Assembly (NCBI RefSeq): GCF_002211445.1
Contig: NZ_LSTO01000001.1
Location: forward strand, 4,495,087-4,538,168
Direction: 5' to 3'
Source: Noviherbaspirillum denitrificans
Lineage (GTDB): Bacteria; Pseudomonadota; Gammaproteobacteria; Burkholderiales; Burkholderiaceae_D
Length of the DNA: 43,082 nt
Below the pieces are notes generated by a model. It made no database searches and was not told the origin of the DNA. It saw only the letters and a list, made by a program, of their open reading frames with translations. This document shows, piece after piece, positions 25,168 to 34,253 of the stretch (positions within the stretch are counted from its first letter, which is position 1; each line of letters begins with the position of its first letter). The translations under genes and the position numbers were made by a program.

Positions 25168-26223
25168 TCAGAAGCGCGAGCGCACGACCTTGTGCACGAA
25201 ACGCAGCTTGCCGATCACGGGCGTCGACAGCGTGAAGGGATACGGGTCGGGCATTCCCACGCTGCGGTTGAGGCTGTTGAGCACGTAGGACAGTGCAAAC
25301 CAGTCGTTAAGGACATCGTCGAAGTCGTCACTGCGCACCGGCTGCTTTTCGATCACCAGTTCCGGGTCGCCGGCACGCTTTGGCTTGAGCATCATGCCGC
25401 AGGCAAGGGCGGTATCCAGCGTATCGACCATGTGCAGGTAGTGCGCCCAGGTTTCCGCCCAGTCTTCCCACGGATGCATGCTGGCATAGGCGCTGACGAA
25501 GCGTTCGTTCCAGTCGGCCGGCGGGCCGTTGTCGTAGTGCGCCTTGAGGCGCGCCGCATAATCCTCGCGCTCGTCGCCAAACAGCGCGCGGAATTCACCC
25601 AGCCTGTCGCTGTCCGCAAGCAGCCGGTCGAAATAGAAATGGCCGCTCTCGTGCCGGAAATGGCCGAGCAGCGTGCGATAAGGCTCGCCCATGTCCTCGC
25701 GCGTCTTTTCGCGGAAGGAGGGATCGGCTTCCGCGATATTGATTGTGATGACGCCGTTCGCATGACCGGTCATCACGGGTTGACCCGGGGCCGCTTCGAG
25801 GAATTCGAAGGCAAGGCCCGCGTCCGGATCATTCAGCTTCGGCGTTGGCTGCAGGTGCAGCGCCCACAACGTGTACAGCAGGCGGCGCTTGGCGGCTTCG
25901 AGGCGTTTCCAGTACAGGCGGTTCTTTTCCGACGACAGCGCGGGAATGATGCGCGTCAATTGGCAGGAGGCGCACAGCTCGCTCGCCTCGCCCGCTTCCA
26001 GCATCCAGTTGCAGACGTCTTCGTGCGCATAGTTGACGCACTTTTTGTAGCCGCGCCCAGCGAGGCGCAGATCCGGGCTGCGCAGCGTCCCTTCGCCGTC
26101 CTCCTCGAACGCATGGATGGCCATGTCATCGGGCAGGTAGCCGAGTACGCTGCCGCAATTCTCGCAGCGGACATTTTCAAAGAAGACGAGCTGGCCGCAT
26201 TTGTCGCAGTGGAAGGTTTTCAT
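25168..26223 (-). CDS. Putative zinc-binding metallopeptidase with N-terminal zinc ribbon
   Basis: 351 residues. The N-terminal zinc ribbon has CDKC (C6, C9) and CENC (C20, C23). A second Cys cluster lies at C62, C71, C84 and C87. The peptidase motif HESGH is at 191-195 (GHFRHESGHFYFDRLL), with further acidic residues in GEFRALFGDEREDY and HPWEDWAETWAHYLH that may complete the zinc site. This matches the bacterial putative zinc-binding metallopeptidase family (former DUF2248), substrate unknown. The start at 26223 (MKTFHCDKCGQ) matches the family; 26250 would add nine residues, and far longer frames upstream are antisense to asnO. It is divergent from the NAGGN cluster (168 bp). Relatives are often grouped with transglutaminase-like genes, absent here. 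Confidence 0.82.
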   Translation of the reverse strand: MKTFHCDKCGQLVFFENVRCENCGSVLGYLPDDMAIHAFEEDGEGTLRSPDLRLAGRGYKKCVNYAHEDVCNWMLEAGEASELCASCQLTRIIPALSSEKNRLYWKRLEAAKRRLLYTLWALHLQPTPKLNDPDAGLAFEFLEAAPGQPVMTGHANGVITINIAEADPSFREKTREDMGEPYRTLLGHFRHESGHFYFDRLLADSDRLGEFRALFGDEREDYAARLKAHYDNGPPADWNERFVSAYASMHPWEDWAETWAHYLHMVDTLDTALACGMMLKPKRAGDPELVIEKQPVRSDDFDDVLNDWFALSYVLNSLNRSVGMPDPYPFTLSTPVIGKLRFVHKVVRSRF

Positions 26224-26391
26224 CGGGGAGCTGCATGCTGCTTCGGACATGGTGGGATGGAAAGAGCAGCAAAACGTTCCGATTCTTGACACATCTTTCT
26301 GCAATGGCAAGTTGTCAGGAACAAAACGTCCACGGTCGGTCTCTACTAAAACGGCATGTGCCGAATTTCTTTTTACCGGAGTAAATCTTTC

Positions 26392-28173
26392 ATGTGTGGA
26401 ATTGCCGGGGAATTGCGTTTCGACCAGCAATTCGCAGATAGTCGTGCGGTCCTCGACATGACGGAGAGCATGTCGCGCCGCGGACCGGATGGAGAAGGTA
26501 TTTTCAGCCTGGGCAGCCGCTGCTTCGGGCACCGCCGCCTGTCCATCATGGACTTGAGCAGCCGTGCGCACCAGCCCTTCGTCGACAACCAGCTCGGCAT
26601 GGGCATCGTGTTCAACGGCGCCATCTACAACCATCACGAACTGCGCGACGAATTGCGCGAGAAGGGTTACCAGTTCGCCTCGACCGGAGATACCGAAGTC
26701 ATCATCAAGGCCTGGCATGCGTGGGGGCCGAAGGCGCTCAAGCGCTTCTATGGCATGTTCGCGTTCGCGCTGTGGGAGCGCGACAGCGGCAACACCTGGT
26801 TCGCGCGCGACCGGCTCGGCATCAAGCCGCTCTATTACGCGCGCGATGCCGAACGCCTGCGCTTTGCGTCTTCGCTGCCGGCCTTGCTCAAGGGTGGCGG
26901 CATCGACACTGCGATCGACCTCGAGGCGCTGCATTACTACATGAGCTTTCACGCGGTCGTGCCGGCGCCGCACACCATCATCAAGGGCGTGCGCAAGCTG
27001 CCGCCGGGCTGCTGGATGAAGGTGACGCCGGATGGCGATTGCAGCATCAAGGAATGGTGGCGGCTCGACTTCAACCGCAGCGAAGAGGATGAGCGGCGCA
27101 GCTTCGACGACTGGAAGTCGGATGTGCTCGACACGTTGCGCCTGTCGGTCAAGCGCCGCCTGGTGTCGGATGTGCCGGTCGGCGTGCTGCTGTCCGGTGG
27201 CCTCGATTCCAGCCTGATCACAGGTCTGCTGGCGGAAGCCGGCACGGTCGGCTTGCGCACCTACTCCATCGGCTTCGAGTCGGTCGGCAGCGAGGAGGGC
27301 AATGAATACCGTTACTCCGACCTGATCGCCAGCCATTACGGCACCGTGCACGAAAAGCTGCACATCCCGGCCGGCGACTTGCTGTCGGCCTTGCCCGATA
27401 CGATCGCCGCGATGGCTGAACCGATGGTGAGCCATGACTGTGTCGCGTTCTACCTGCTGTCGCAGGCCGTGTCGCGCCATACCAAGGTGGTGCAGAGCGG
27501 GCAGGGCGCGGATGAAGTATTCGCCGGGTATCACTGGTATCCGCCGCTGACCGATGTTGCCGATGCGGATGCCGGCATCGACCTCTACAAGCGCGTGTTC
27601 TTTGACCGCAGCCACGAGGAACTGTGCGGACTGCTCGATCCTTCCATCCGCATCGGCGACGCCAGCGGCGCTTTCCTCGAAAGGCATTTTTCCAGGCCAG
27701 GCGCCGACAGTGCCATCGATCGCGCGCTGCGTATCGACACCACGGTGATGCTGGTGGACGACCCTGTCAAGCGCGTGGACAACATGACGATGGCGTTCGG
27801 CCTCGAGGCGCGTGTGCCTTTCCTGGACCACGACCTGGTCGAGCTGGCCGCGCGCATCCCTGCGCGGCACAAGGTCGCCAATGGCGGCAAGCATGTGCTC
27901 AAGGAAGCGGCGCGATCGATCATCCCGGCGGAAGTCATTGACCGGCCCAAAGGCTATTTCCCGGTGCCGGCACTGAAATACCTGCGCGGCGATTTCCTGC
28001 AGTTCGTGCGCGACACACTCGATACCCGGGCGGCGCGCGAACGCGGACTCTTCCGGCGCGAGGCGGTCGAGCACATGCTCGAATCGCCGGACAACCATCT
28101 CACACCGCTGCGCGGCTCGAAGCTTTGGCAGCTTGCCTTGCTCGAAGCCTGGCTTCAAACAAACGGTCTCTGA
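26392..28173 (+). CDS. asnO: N-acetylglutaminylglutamine amidotransferase (asparagine synthase-like)
   Basis: Amidates N-acetylglutaminylglutamine to the osmolyte NAGGN using glutamine. 593 residues. The N-terminal class II glutaminase domain starts with the nucleophile C2 (MCGIAGELRF), and RRGPDGEG, HRRLSIMDLS, NGAIYNHHELR follow. The synthetase domain has the ATP pyrophosphatase loop SGGLDSS at 268-274 and GQGADEVFAGYHWY further on. The start at 26392 is required to expose Cys2; GGAG stands about 10 bp upstream. The 12-residue longer frame is therefore wrong. The downstream ngg and M42 peptidase genes identify the pathway and separate this from asparagine synthase B. Expected to be induced by osmotic stress, but I see no promoter I trust in the 168-bp gap. 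Confidence 0.93.
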   Translation: MCGIAGELRFDQQFADSRAVLDMTESMSRRGPDGEGIFSLGSRCFGHRRLSIMDLSSRAHQPFVDNQLGMGIVFNGAIYNHHELRDELREKGYQFASTGDTEVIIKAWHAWGPKALKRFYGMFAFALWERDSGNTWFARDRLGIKPLYYARDAERLRFASSLPALLKGGGIDTAIDLEALHYYMSFHAVVPAPHTIIKGVRKLPPGCWMKVTPDGDCSIKEWWRLDFNRSEEDERRSFDDWKSDVLDTLRLSVKRRLVSDVPVGVLLSGGLDSSLITGLLAEAGTVGLRTYSIGFESVGSEEGNEYRYSDLIASHYGTVHEKLHIPAGDLLSALPDTIAAMAEPMVSHDCVAFYLLSQAVSRHTKVVQSGQGADEVFAGYHWYPPLTDVADADAGIDLYKRVFFDRSHEELCGLLDPSIRIGDASGAFLERHFSRPGADSAIDRALRIDTTVMLVDDPVKRVDNMTMAFGLEARVPFLDHDLVELAARIPARHKVANGGKHVLKEAARSIIPAEVIDRPKGYFPVPALKYLRGDFLQFVRDTLDTRAARERGLFRREAVEHMLESPDNHLTPLRGSKLWQLALLEAWLQTNGL

Positions 28174-28209
28174 CCCGTTCGATTCAATCCATTTTCATAG
28201 GAGCGCGTC

Positions 28210-29961
28210 ATGAGCGTTTCACCGCATGATCCTTCCATCAATGCAAGCCGCCTTCATCCTGCGCTGTTCCAGCATGCGGATGACGGCACACCCATTCCGC
28301 AGGAGTCGACAGCGGCCTGCCGGTCGAATGCCTTCATTGATTGCGGCTGGGGACGGCTGCTGTACGGGCCTTCCTTCGAATCGCCGCAGGTCCTGGCACA
28401 GGCACTGCGCGAAGAGGAACCCGGCAAGCGCGACATCGCGCTGCACGTCGAATCGCCGCAGCTGGTGCTGGGCGAGGCGCCGTCGCATTTGTTCCTCGAT
28501 CCGTCGCTGATCTTCCGCAGGCCGCTGGGCGCGATGCCCGAAGAGGCGCAGGCGGCGGGCATCGTCGTGCGTCCGCTGACGACGCGCGCCGACGTCGCCG
28601 CCATCAACCGCCTGTACAGCATGCGCGGCATGGTGCCGGTGGAGCAGCAGACGGTGTGGCGGCAGCGCCATTCCGAAGCGGTCCAGTTCATCATCGCCGA
28701 AGATGATCGCACCGGCGAAATCGTCGGCACCGCGATGGGCGTCGACCACGTGGAAGCCTTTGGCGATGCCGAGGGCGGCTGCAGCCTCTGGTGCCTTGCG
28801 GTCGATCCGCAGACCGGGCTGAGCGGCGCGGGCCAGGCGCTGGTGAATTACCTGATCGCCCACTTCACAGCGAAAGGACGCAAGTTCCTCGACCTGTCGG
28901 TGCTGCATGACAACGAACCGGCAATCAGCCTCTACCGCAAGCTCGGCTTCGAGCAGGCGATCGGCTTCGTGGTGAAGAACAAGAACGCGATCAACGAAAA
29001 GCTGTTCGTCGAGAGCAACGATTTCGGCGGGCTCAATCCCTACGCGATGATCATCATCAACGAGGCACGGCGGCGCGGCATCAGCGTCGAGGTGATCGAT
29101 GCGGCGGCGGGTATCTTCAAGCTGCGCAATGCCGGCCATGAATTCCTGTGCCGCGAATCGCTGACGGAACTGACCGGCGGCGTGGCGATGACCTGGTGCC
29201 AGGACAAGGTGCTGACCTCGCGCAGGCTGGCTTCGGTCGGACTGCGCGTGCCGAAGCAGATTGTCGCGGGCGATCCTGCGGCCAATGCGGAATTCCTGCA
29301 GGAGTGCGGGTCCGTCGTCGTCAAGCCGGCACTGGGCGAACAGGGCAAGGGCATCAGCGTGGATGTGCGCACCGAGGAACATCTCGCCGAGGCGATTGCG
29401 CGCGCGGCGAAGGAAGGCGGGCATGTGGTGATCGAGGAATTCTGCCAGGGGCAGGATTTGCGTATCGTCGTGATCGGCTACAAGGTGGTTGCTGCCGCAA
29501 TACGCAAACCGGCGGAGATCGTCGGCGACGGCACATCCACCGTGGCGCAGCTGATCGAACGGCAGAGCGCGCGGCGTGCGGCCGCGACCGGTGGTGAGAG
29601 CCGGATTCCGGTCGATGGCGAGACGGAACGCTGCCTCGCTGCGCAGGGGCTGGATTATGACTCAGTGCTGGACGCAGGGCGCGCGGTGGCGGTGCGCAAG
29701 ACGGCGAACCTGCACACGGGCGGCACTATCCACGATGTCACGGCCGAACTGCACCCGGTCCTGCGGGAGGTTGCGGAAACGGCGGCGCGGGCGCTGCGCA
29801 TCCCCGTCGTCGGACTTGATTTCCTGGTGCCGTCGCCGGATTCCGACCAGTACGTGATCATCGAGGCCAACGAGCGGCCGGGGCTGGCGAACCATGAGCC
29901 GCAGCCGACGGCGCAGCGATTTGTCGACCTGCTGTTCCCGTTTACCACGGCTCAGGCATGA
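28210..29961 (+). CDS. ngg: N-acetylglutaminylglutamine synthetase (GNAT + ATP-grasp fusion)
   Basis: 583-residue two-domain enzyme making N-acetylglutaminylglutamine. An N-terminal GNAT acetyltransferase domain (~115-265) shows WCLAVDPQTGLSGAGQALVNYLI and a LYRKLGFEQAIGFV end. A C-terminal ATP-grasp ligase (~300-580) shows SRRLASVGLRVPKQIV, VVVKPALGEQGKGISVDV, VVIEEFCQGQDLRIVVIGYKVVAAAIR and VVGLDFLVPSPDSDQYVIIEANERPGL. The order and length match the NAGGN family exactly. GGAG lies 7 bp before the ATG. It starts 36 bp after asnO and ends one base before the M42 gene, so all three form one operon. Confidence 0.94.
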   Translation: MSVSPHDPSINASRLHPALFQHADDGTPIPQESTAACRSNAFIDCGWGRLLYGPSFESPQVLAQALREEEPGKRDIALHVESPQLVLGEAPSHLFLDPSLIFRRPLGAMPEEAQAAGIVVRPLTTRADVAAINRLYSMRGMVPVEQQTVWRQRHSEAVQFIIAEDDRTGEIVGTAMGVDHVEAFGDAEGGCSLWCLAVDPQTGLSGAGQALVNYLIAHFTAKGRKFLDLSVLHDNEPAISLYRKLGFEQAIGFVVKNKNAINEKLFVESNDFGGLNPYAMIIINEARRRGISVEVIDAAAGIFKLRNAGHEFLCRESLTELTGGVAMTWCQDKVLTSRRLASVGLRVPKQIVAGDPAANAEFLQECGSVVVKPALGEQGKGISVDVRTEEHLAEAIARAAKEGGHVVIEEFCQGQDLRIVVIGYKVVAAAIRKPAEIVGDGTSTVAQLIERQSARRAAATGGESRIPVDGETERCLAAQGLDYDSVLDAGRAVAVRKTANLHTGGTIHDVTAELHPVLREVAETAARALRIPVVGLDFLVPSPDSDQYVIIEANERPGLANHEPQPTAQRFVDLLFPFTTAQA

Positions 29962-29962
29962 C

Positions 29963-31177
29963 ATGGACAAACTCCGCATCGACGCCGGCTACCTGAAAAC
30001 CACGCTGCTCGAGCTGCTGGCCATTCCGAGCCCGACCGGTCTGACCGATGAGGTCGTGCATTACACCGGAAGCCGACTCGACGCGATGGGCGTGCCCTAC
30101 GAGCTGACGCGGCGCGGCACGATCCGCGCCATCCTGCGCAGGAGCATGCCGGAGCGGCGCAAGTCCAGCCCGGCGTGCGCGATCGTGTCGCACCTCGACA
30201 CGCTGGGCGCGATGGTGCGCGAGATCAAACCCAATGGCAGGCTCGCGCTGATGCCGGTAGGGACCTGGTCGAGCCGCTGGGCGGAAGGCGGCCGGGTTAC
30301 GCTGTTCATGGAGAACGGGCGCTGCCGCGGATCGGTGCTGCCGCTGCTCGCATCCGGCCATGTGTTCAACGAAGCCATCGATACCCAGCCGGTCAGCTGG
30401 GACCAGCTGGAGCTGCGCATCGACGAACCTGTCTCGTCCGCCGCCGATGTGCTTGCGCTCGGCATACAGATCGGCGATTTCGTCGCCTTTGACGCCAATC
30501 CCGAATGGCTGCCGAACGATTACGTCGTGTCGCGCCATCTCGACGACAAGGCCGGCGTTGCCGCGGTCCTCGCTGCGATGAAGGCGGTCGTCGATGCGGG
30601 GGCGAGGGTGCCGATGGATTGCCATGCCGTGTTCACGCTGACCGAAGAGGTGGGCTCGGGGGCGCGCGCGGTGATCATGGATGACGTGAGCGAGGTGATC
30701 GGCGTCGACATCGGCCCGGTGGCCGCGGGGCAGGGGGCGCGTGAACATGGCGTCACCATTCCGCTGATGGATTCCGCGGGGCCGCATGACTACCACCTCA
30801 CGCGCCGCCTGCTGAAACTGTGCGGCGACCACGGCATTCCGTTCAATCGCGATGTGTTCCGCTTCTATCACTCCGACGCCGGCGCGGCGGTGAACGCGGG
30901 GCGCGATGTGCGTACCGCGCTGCTGTGCTTCGGCGCCGATGCCTCGCATGGCTACGAGCGCACGCATCTGTCCGTCCTGGTGCACCTGGCGGAATTGCTG
31001 ACGCTGTACATCCAGAGCGGGCCGACGCTGGCGGAGGACCGGCAGGAAATGCTGGATTCGGTCGAGAACTTTTCGCACCAGCTCGATGCAGACCAGTTGC
31101 AGCAGGTTGACGTGCCGCGACAGGATGTGGGCGACTTGGTGCAGCTCGGCGCGCAGAAACCCGCCCCCGATGTTTGA
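29963..31177 (+). CDS. NAGGN-system M42 family peptidase
   Basis: 404-residue member of the M42 aminopeptidase family that accompanies asnO-ngg. Metal-site segments are visible: IVSHLDTLG (His/Asp), SRHLDDKAGVAAVLAAM, the catalytic FTLTEEVGSGAR, VIGVDIGP and HGYERTHLSVL. It may recycle or trim the dipeptide osmolyte; this has not been shown to my knowledge. The start is the ATG at 29963 (MDKLRIDAGYLK), one base after the ngg stop. The frame extends further upstream inside ngg without a better start. The C-terminal ~30 residues (FSHQLDADQLQQVDVP...) are extra and polar. Confidence 0.9.
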   Translation: MDKLRIDAGYLKTTLLELLAIPSPTGLTDEVVHYTGSRLDAMGVPYELTRRGTIRAILRRSMPERRKSSPACAIVSHLDTLGAMVREIKPNGRLALMPVGTWSSRWAEGGRVTLFMENGRCRGSVLPLLASGHVFNEAIDTQPVSWDQLELRIDEPVSSAADVLALGIQIGDFVAFDANPEWLPNDYVVSRHLDDKAGVAAVLAAMKAVVDAGARVPMDCHAVFTLTEEVGSGARAVIMDDVSEVIGVDIGPVAAGQGAREHGVTIPLMDSAGPHDYHLTRRLLKLCGDHGIPFNRDVFRFYHSDAGAAVNAGRDVRTALLCFGADASHGYERTHLSVLVHLAELLTLYIQSGPTLAEDRQEMLDSVENFSHQLDADQLQQVDVPRQDVGDLVQLGAQKPAPDV

Positions 31178-31236
31178 TCGATATGAAATTTTCGTTATCT
31201 GCGAACTAAGTCAGGCTTTCTCCACCTTATAGGCTG

Positions 31237-31266
31237 GCACCGGTGACTTGCCGGTGTCGCGTTTTA
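31237..31266 (+). terminator. Possible weak terminator after the NAGGN operon
   Basis: Stem CACCGG / CCGGTG with a 7-nt loop, followed after TCGCG by TTTT. The stem is short and the T-run interrupted, so it may only partly stop transcription before the gene at 31280. Confidence 0.3.
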
Positions 31267-31279
31267 ACAAGGAGAAACG

Positions 31280-31804
31280 ATGAGTCGAGAAAACGATGTG
31301 AGTGCAGTGCTGCAACAGTACGCAGCCGAAACCGGTGTCCATTCCGTGCAAAAGGTCGAGCAGGATTTCGTGGCCGTTGCGCAGCATGTGCCGGCCGAGC
31401 ATGTGACAACCGGTCTCGCCGAAGCGATGCACTCGGAGCAAACGCCTCCTTTCGAAGACATGGTGGGCGAAGCATTCGAGCGCGGCTCGGACGAGCTGCG
31501 GGTGTCGATGCTGAGGCAATTGATCGACGGCGCGAGCCCGGCGGTGCTCAAGCCGCTGATCGATGACGGCCAGTTGCCGAGGGCCGCCAACGGCAGCGGC
31601 AGTCCCGCAGTGCCGATTGATGCCGCGCTGGTGCAAGACCTTGACGTCGATGTCGTGCGCCGGCTCGCACGCGGTGCGGCGCAGGAAGATGCATCCGTCA
31701 TCGATCGCATGAGCGAGTTCTTCGCCGTCGATCCGGCGGCAGGAAAGACGCTGGGCGGCGCCGCGCTCAGTGTGGCGCTCGGCAAGATTGCGGAAGCACG
31801 TTAA
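31280..31804 (+). CDS. Hypothetical helical protein
   Basis: 174 residues, no recognised family. Highly helical and acidic: MSRENDVSAVLQQYAAETGVHSVQKVEQDF at the start, a middle VGEAFERGSDELRVSMLRQLIDGASPAVLKPLI, a Gly/Ser/Pro linker (~105-115), then VVRRLARGAAQEDASVIDRMSEFFAVDPAAGKTLGGAALSVALG. There is no signal peptide or membrane segment. AAGGAG sits 6 bp before the ATG, a strong ribosome binding site, and a clear terminator follows. It lies 102 bp after the NAGGN peptidase gene in the same direction, so it may be osmotically co-regulated, but its own leader and the weak hairpin allow separate expression. Confidence 0.75.
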   Translation: MSRENDVSAVLQQYAAETGVHSVQKVEQDFVAVAQHVPAEHVTTGLAEAMHSEQTPPFEDMVGEAFERGSDELRVSMLRQLIDGASPAVLKPLIDDGQLPRAANGSGSPAVPIDAALVQDLDVDVVRRLARGAAQEDASVIDRMSEFFAVDPAAGKTLGGAALSVALGKIAEAR

Positions 31805-31821
31805 TCACGGCCGTGTAACGG

Positions 31822-31860
31822 AAACGCCCCGTGCCTCAACAGCACGGGGCGTTTTCTTTG
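31822..31860 (+). terminator. Rho-independent terminator between convergent genes
   Basis: 13-bp perfect stem AAACGCCCCGTGC / GCACGGGGCGTTT, 7-nt loop, then TCTTTG. It begins 18 bp after the 174-residue gene and ends 18 bp before the histidine kinase stop. The minus direction also ends in TTT, so it may serve both. Confidence 0.88.
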
Positions 31861-31877
31861 AGTGGAGGAGAAGCAGT

Positions 31878-34055
31878 CTACCGGCTGTCGACCAGCTTGA
31901 AGTCGTAGAGGTCCCGGCCGCCGCTGGCCAGCGGAATGTAGATTGTCAGCGTGGTGCCCTTGCCGGGCGCGCTGGTAATGATGAACTCGCCGTCGAGCGC
32001 ATGGATGCGTTCTTCCACGCCGACCAGGCCGAAGGAGTTGGACGACTGGCGGGTTTCCGGATAGATGCCGATGCCGTTGTCCGTGATCTTCATGACGACG
32101 CGGTTGTCGTCCTGGTACAGCTCGATCACGACGCGGGTCGCCTTTGAATGGCGGATCACATTGGTCAGGGATTCCTGCAAGATGCGGAACAGCGAAGTTG
32201 CCCGCATGTCGTCGACCACGATTTCCTGTTCGCTCACGTGCAGTTCGCAGGCGATGCCGGAGCGGCGGCGGAATTCCGCCACCTGCCATTCGATCGCGGC
32301 GTTCAGGCCGAGGTCGAGCACTGCGGGGCGCAGGTTGTTGATGATGGTGCGGATGGTCTTCACCGTCGCGTCGATGTGATGCAGCGCCTCGCGCACCTTT
32401 TCGTTCAAGCGCGGATGCGAGCGGCCGGTACGGGCATCGAGCATCGATACGTCGATGCGCAATGCAAGCAGCGTCTGGCCGAGTTCATCGTGGATCTCGC
32501 GTGCAATGCGCTTGCGTTCGTCTTCCTTCACGCGGTCCTGGTGGGCGGTCAGCTCGCGCAGCAGCTCCTGCGAACGCTTCAGCGCTTCCATGGTCTGCTT
32601 GCGCTCGGTGACATCCATGATCGTGCCGCGCAGCAGCGGTGCATCGCCGTTCGTGCTGAGGCGGCATATGGTGTGCACCCAGAGCACAGAACCGTCGAGC
32701 TGCGTAATGCGGTGTTCCGTATCGAATTCCATGCCGGTTGCCAGGCATTTCTCCAGTCCTTCCCGGATATGCGCCCGGTCAGCCTCGTGGATTCGGTTCA
32801 GGAAATCGGTTCGCGCCGGCGTTTCGTTGAAACGGTCCATGGCGAAGAGGCGGTAGGTTTCCGCGCTCCACGACATGCTGCCGTCGTCCGGATGCAGCAC
32901 CCAGCTGCCCAGGCGCGCCATGTGCTGTGCTTCGGCCAGGCTGGCTTCGCTGGCGCGCAGGTCCTTGGTCATTTCCCGCGCAAGTTCCACCGCCCGCCGG
33001 CGCGCGGTGGTCAGCGAGTAATAAACGCCGTACAGCAGCAGCGAGGCTGCCAGTCCGGTGATGAGCACCAGCCAGGGCAGGTAGAACTCGAGCCGGTTCA
33101 TCATGGATGACTTGTAGGCAGAGAATTCGGCGGTCCACACGCGCGGGCCGACGCTCATCGAGATCCGCTTGACGAACAGTTCCGACGACGAGCCATAGGG
33201 CACGTCGGCATACCTGCCATCAGGCGTGGCGCTGCTGTCGAACAGCAGGCTCTCGGGCGTCGCCGACCCGTCGCCACGGCCGGCATCGTACAGGCGCACC
33301 CGCATGCGCTTCAGGGTGTTGTTGTCGACCGCGCCTTTCATCAGCTTGCCGATATCGAAGCCGGCCCCCACCGAGCCGAAGTAGGCCTTTTGCCGTTCGG
33401 CGATCGTGCGGGTCGGCATGCCTCGGTGGTACAGGGGCATGCGCATCGCCAGGCCGATGTGCCGGAAGGGTCCGCTGATATGGATCAGGCGTCCCGAGGA
33501 CGCGAGGCGGCCGCTGTCGCGCGACACTTCCAGGGAATTGGCGACGGCCGGGTTGGAGGCGATGTCGAAACCGAAGGAGACGAGGTTGGTTTCCATCGGC
33601 TCGATATAGGTCAGGACGTGGTACTCGGGGCGGTCGCCGGCGGGACGGACATTGAAATCCGGATAGCCGTGGCTGTCGACCCGCGTGTCGGCGCGGACCG
33701 CGGCTTCGAATGCCTGCTTTTCTTCGCGCGTGACGCGGCGGGCAAAGTTGAGGTTGGTAATGCCCGGGAAGCTTTTCTCCAGGTTCAGTTCCCTCACGTA
33801 GGCATGAAATTGTTCGCGCGTGAGGTCGTCGGCGGTGTAGAACAGGGCCGCCGCGCCGCGCAGTACGTCGATATAGGAGTGGACCCGATTCTGGACGGCA
33901 AGCTGGGCATTGTCGACGTGGTATTCGAACTCGGCCCGGCTCCGGTTCGTGATTGCCTGCTCGACCAGCAGGCACAGCACGAGCGACGACGCGACACCGA
34001 TCCACCATGCGGTAGAGCCGAACAAGGACCGGACAAAGCGTCGGGAGATGTGCAT
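31878..34055 (-). CDS. Membrane sensor histidine kinase, CHASE-PAS-HisKA_3-HATPase
   Basis: 725-residue orphan sensor kinase. TM1 is ~16-34 and TM2 ~326-346, with the periplasmic CHASE domain between (LTREQFHAYVRELNLEKSFPGITNLNFARRV; GFDIASNPA). A PAS domain with PAC-like end spans ~378-485 (RGTIMDVTERK). The NarX/UhpB-type dimerisation domain has the phospho-acceptor H522 in RIAREIHDELGQTLLALRIDVSMLD. The ATPase domain has DNGIGI and SNSFGLVGVEERIHALDGEF near the end. CHASE domains sense small extracellular molecules; the ligand is unknown. A LuxR/NarL-type response regulator would be the expected partner but none is in the window. It is divergent from the YCG-repeat gene across a 345-bp region with an FNR-type site. 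Confidence 0.92.
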   Translation of the reverse strand: MHISRRFVRSLFGSTAWWIGVASSLVLCLLVEQAITNRSRAEFEYHVDNAQLAVQNRVHSYIDVLRGAAALFYTADDLTREQFHAYVRELNLEKSFPGITNLNFARRVTREEKQAFEAAVRADTRVDSHGYPDFNVRPAGDRPEYHVLTYIEPMETNLVSFGFDIASNPAVANSLEVSRDSGRLASSGRLIHISGPFRHIGLAMRMPLYHRGMPTRTIAERQKAYFGSVGAGFDIGKLMKGAVDNNTLKRMRVRLYDAGRGDGSATPESLLFDSSATPDGRYADVPYGSSSELFVKRISMSVGPRVWTAEFSAYKSSMMNRLEFYLPWLVLITGLAASLLLYGVYYSLTTARRRAVELAREMTKDLRASEASLAEAQHMARLGSWVLHPDDGSMSWSAETYRLFAMDRFNETPARTDFLNRIHEADRAHIREGLEKCLATGMEFDTEHRITQLDGSVLWVHTICRLSTNGDAPLLRGTIMDVTERKQTMEALKRSQELLRELTAHQDRVKEDERKRIAREIHDELGQTLLALRIDVSMLDARTGRSHPRLNEKVREALHHIDATVKTIRTIINNLRPAVLDLGLNAAIEWQVAEFRRRSGIACELHVSEQEIVVDDMRATSLFRILQESLTNVIRHSKATRVVIELYQDDNRVVMKITDNGIGIYPETRQSSNSFGLVGVEERIHALDGEFIITSAPGKGTTLTIYIPLASGGRDLYDFKLVDSR

Positions 34056-34253
34056 TGTTGCAATGACGAAACGAGTGTGTGGTGCGCCTTTCCGGCTTGC
34101 TGTCGCGGATTGCGGCGGACTATCGGCAGTGTATAACTAATTTGCTTTGGACAAGGTTCTCGATTGGAAGCAGGCGTGGCGCGGCCAGCCCTGCAAGACT
34201 GCAGCCTATTGTTTCAGGCTGCCGGCGCGCTTTACGCCTGCCTTACAGGAAAT

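Noticed and set aside
26224-28158. Upstream extension of the metallopeptidase frame to 996 residues
   Set aside because: The extension is antisense to asnO; the family N-terminus with the zinc ribbon begins at 26223.
31235-31252. Possible sigma-54 promoter (TGGCAC ... TTGC)
   Set aside because: The GG and GC elements are two bases too far apart for a -24/-12 promoter, and the sequence is explained by the CACCGG hairpin.
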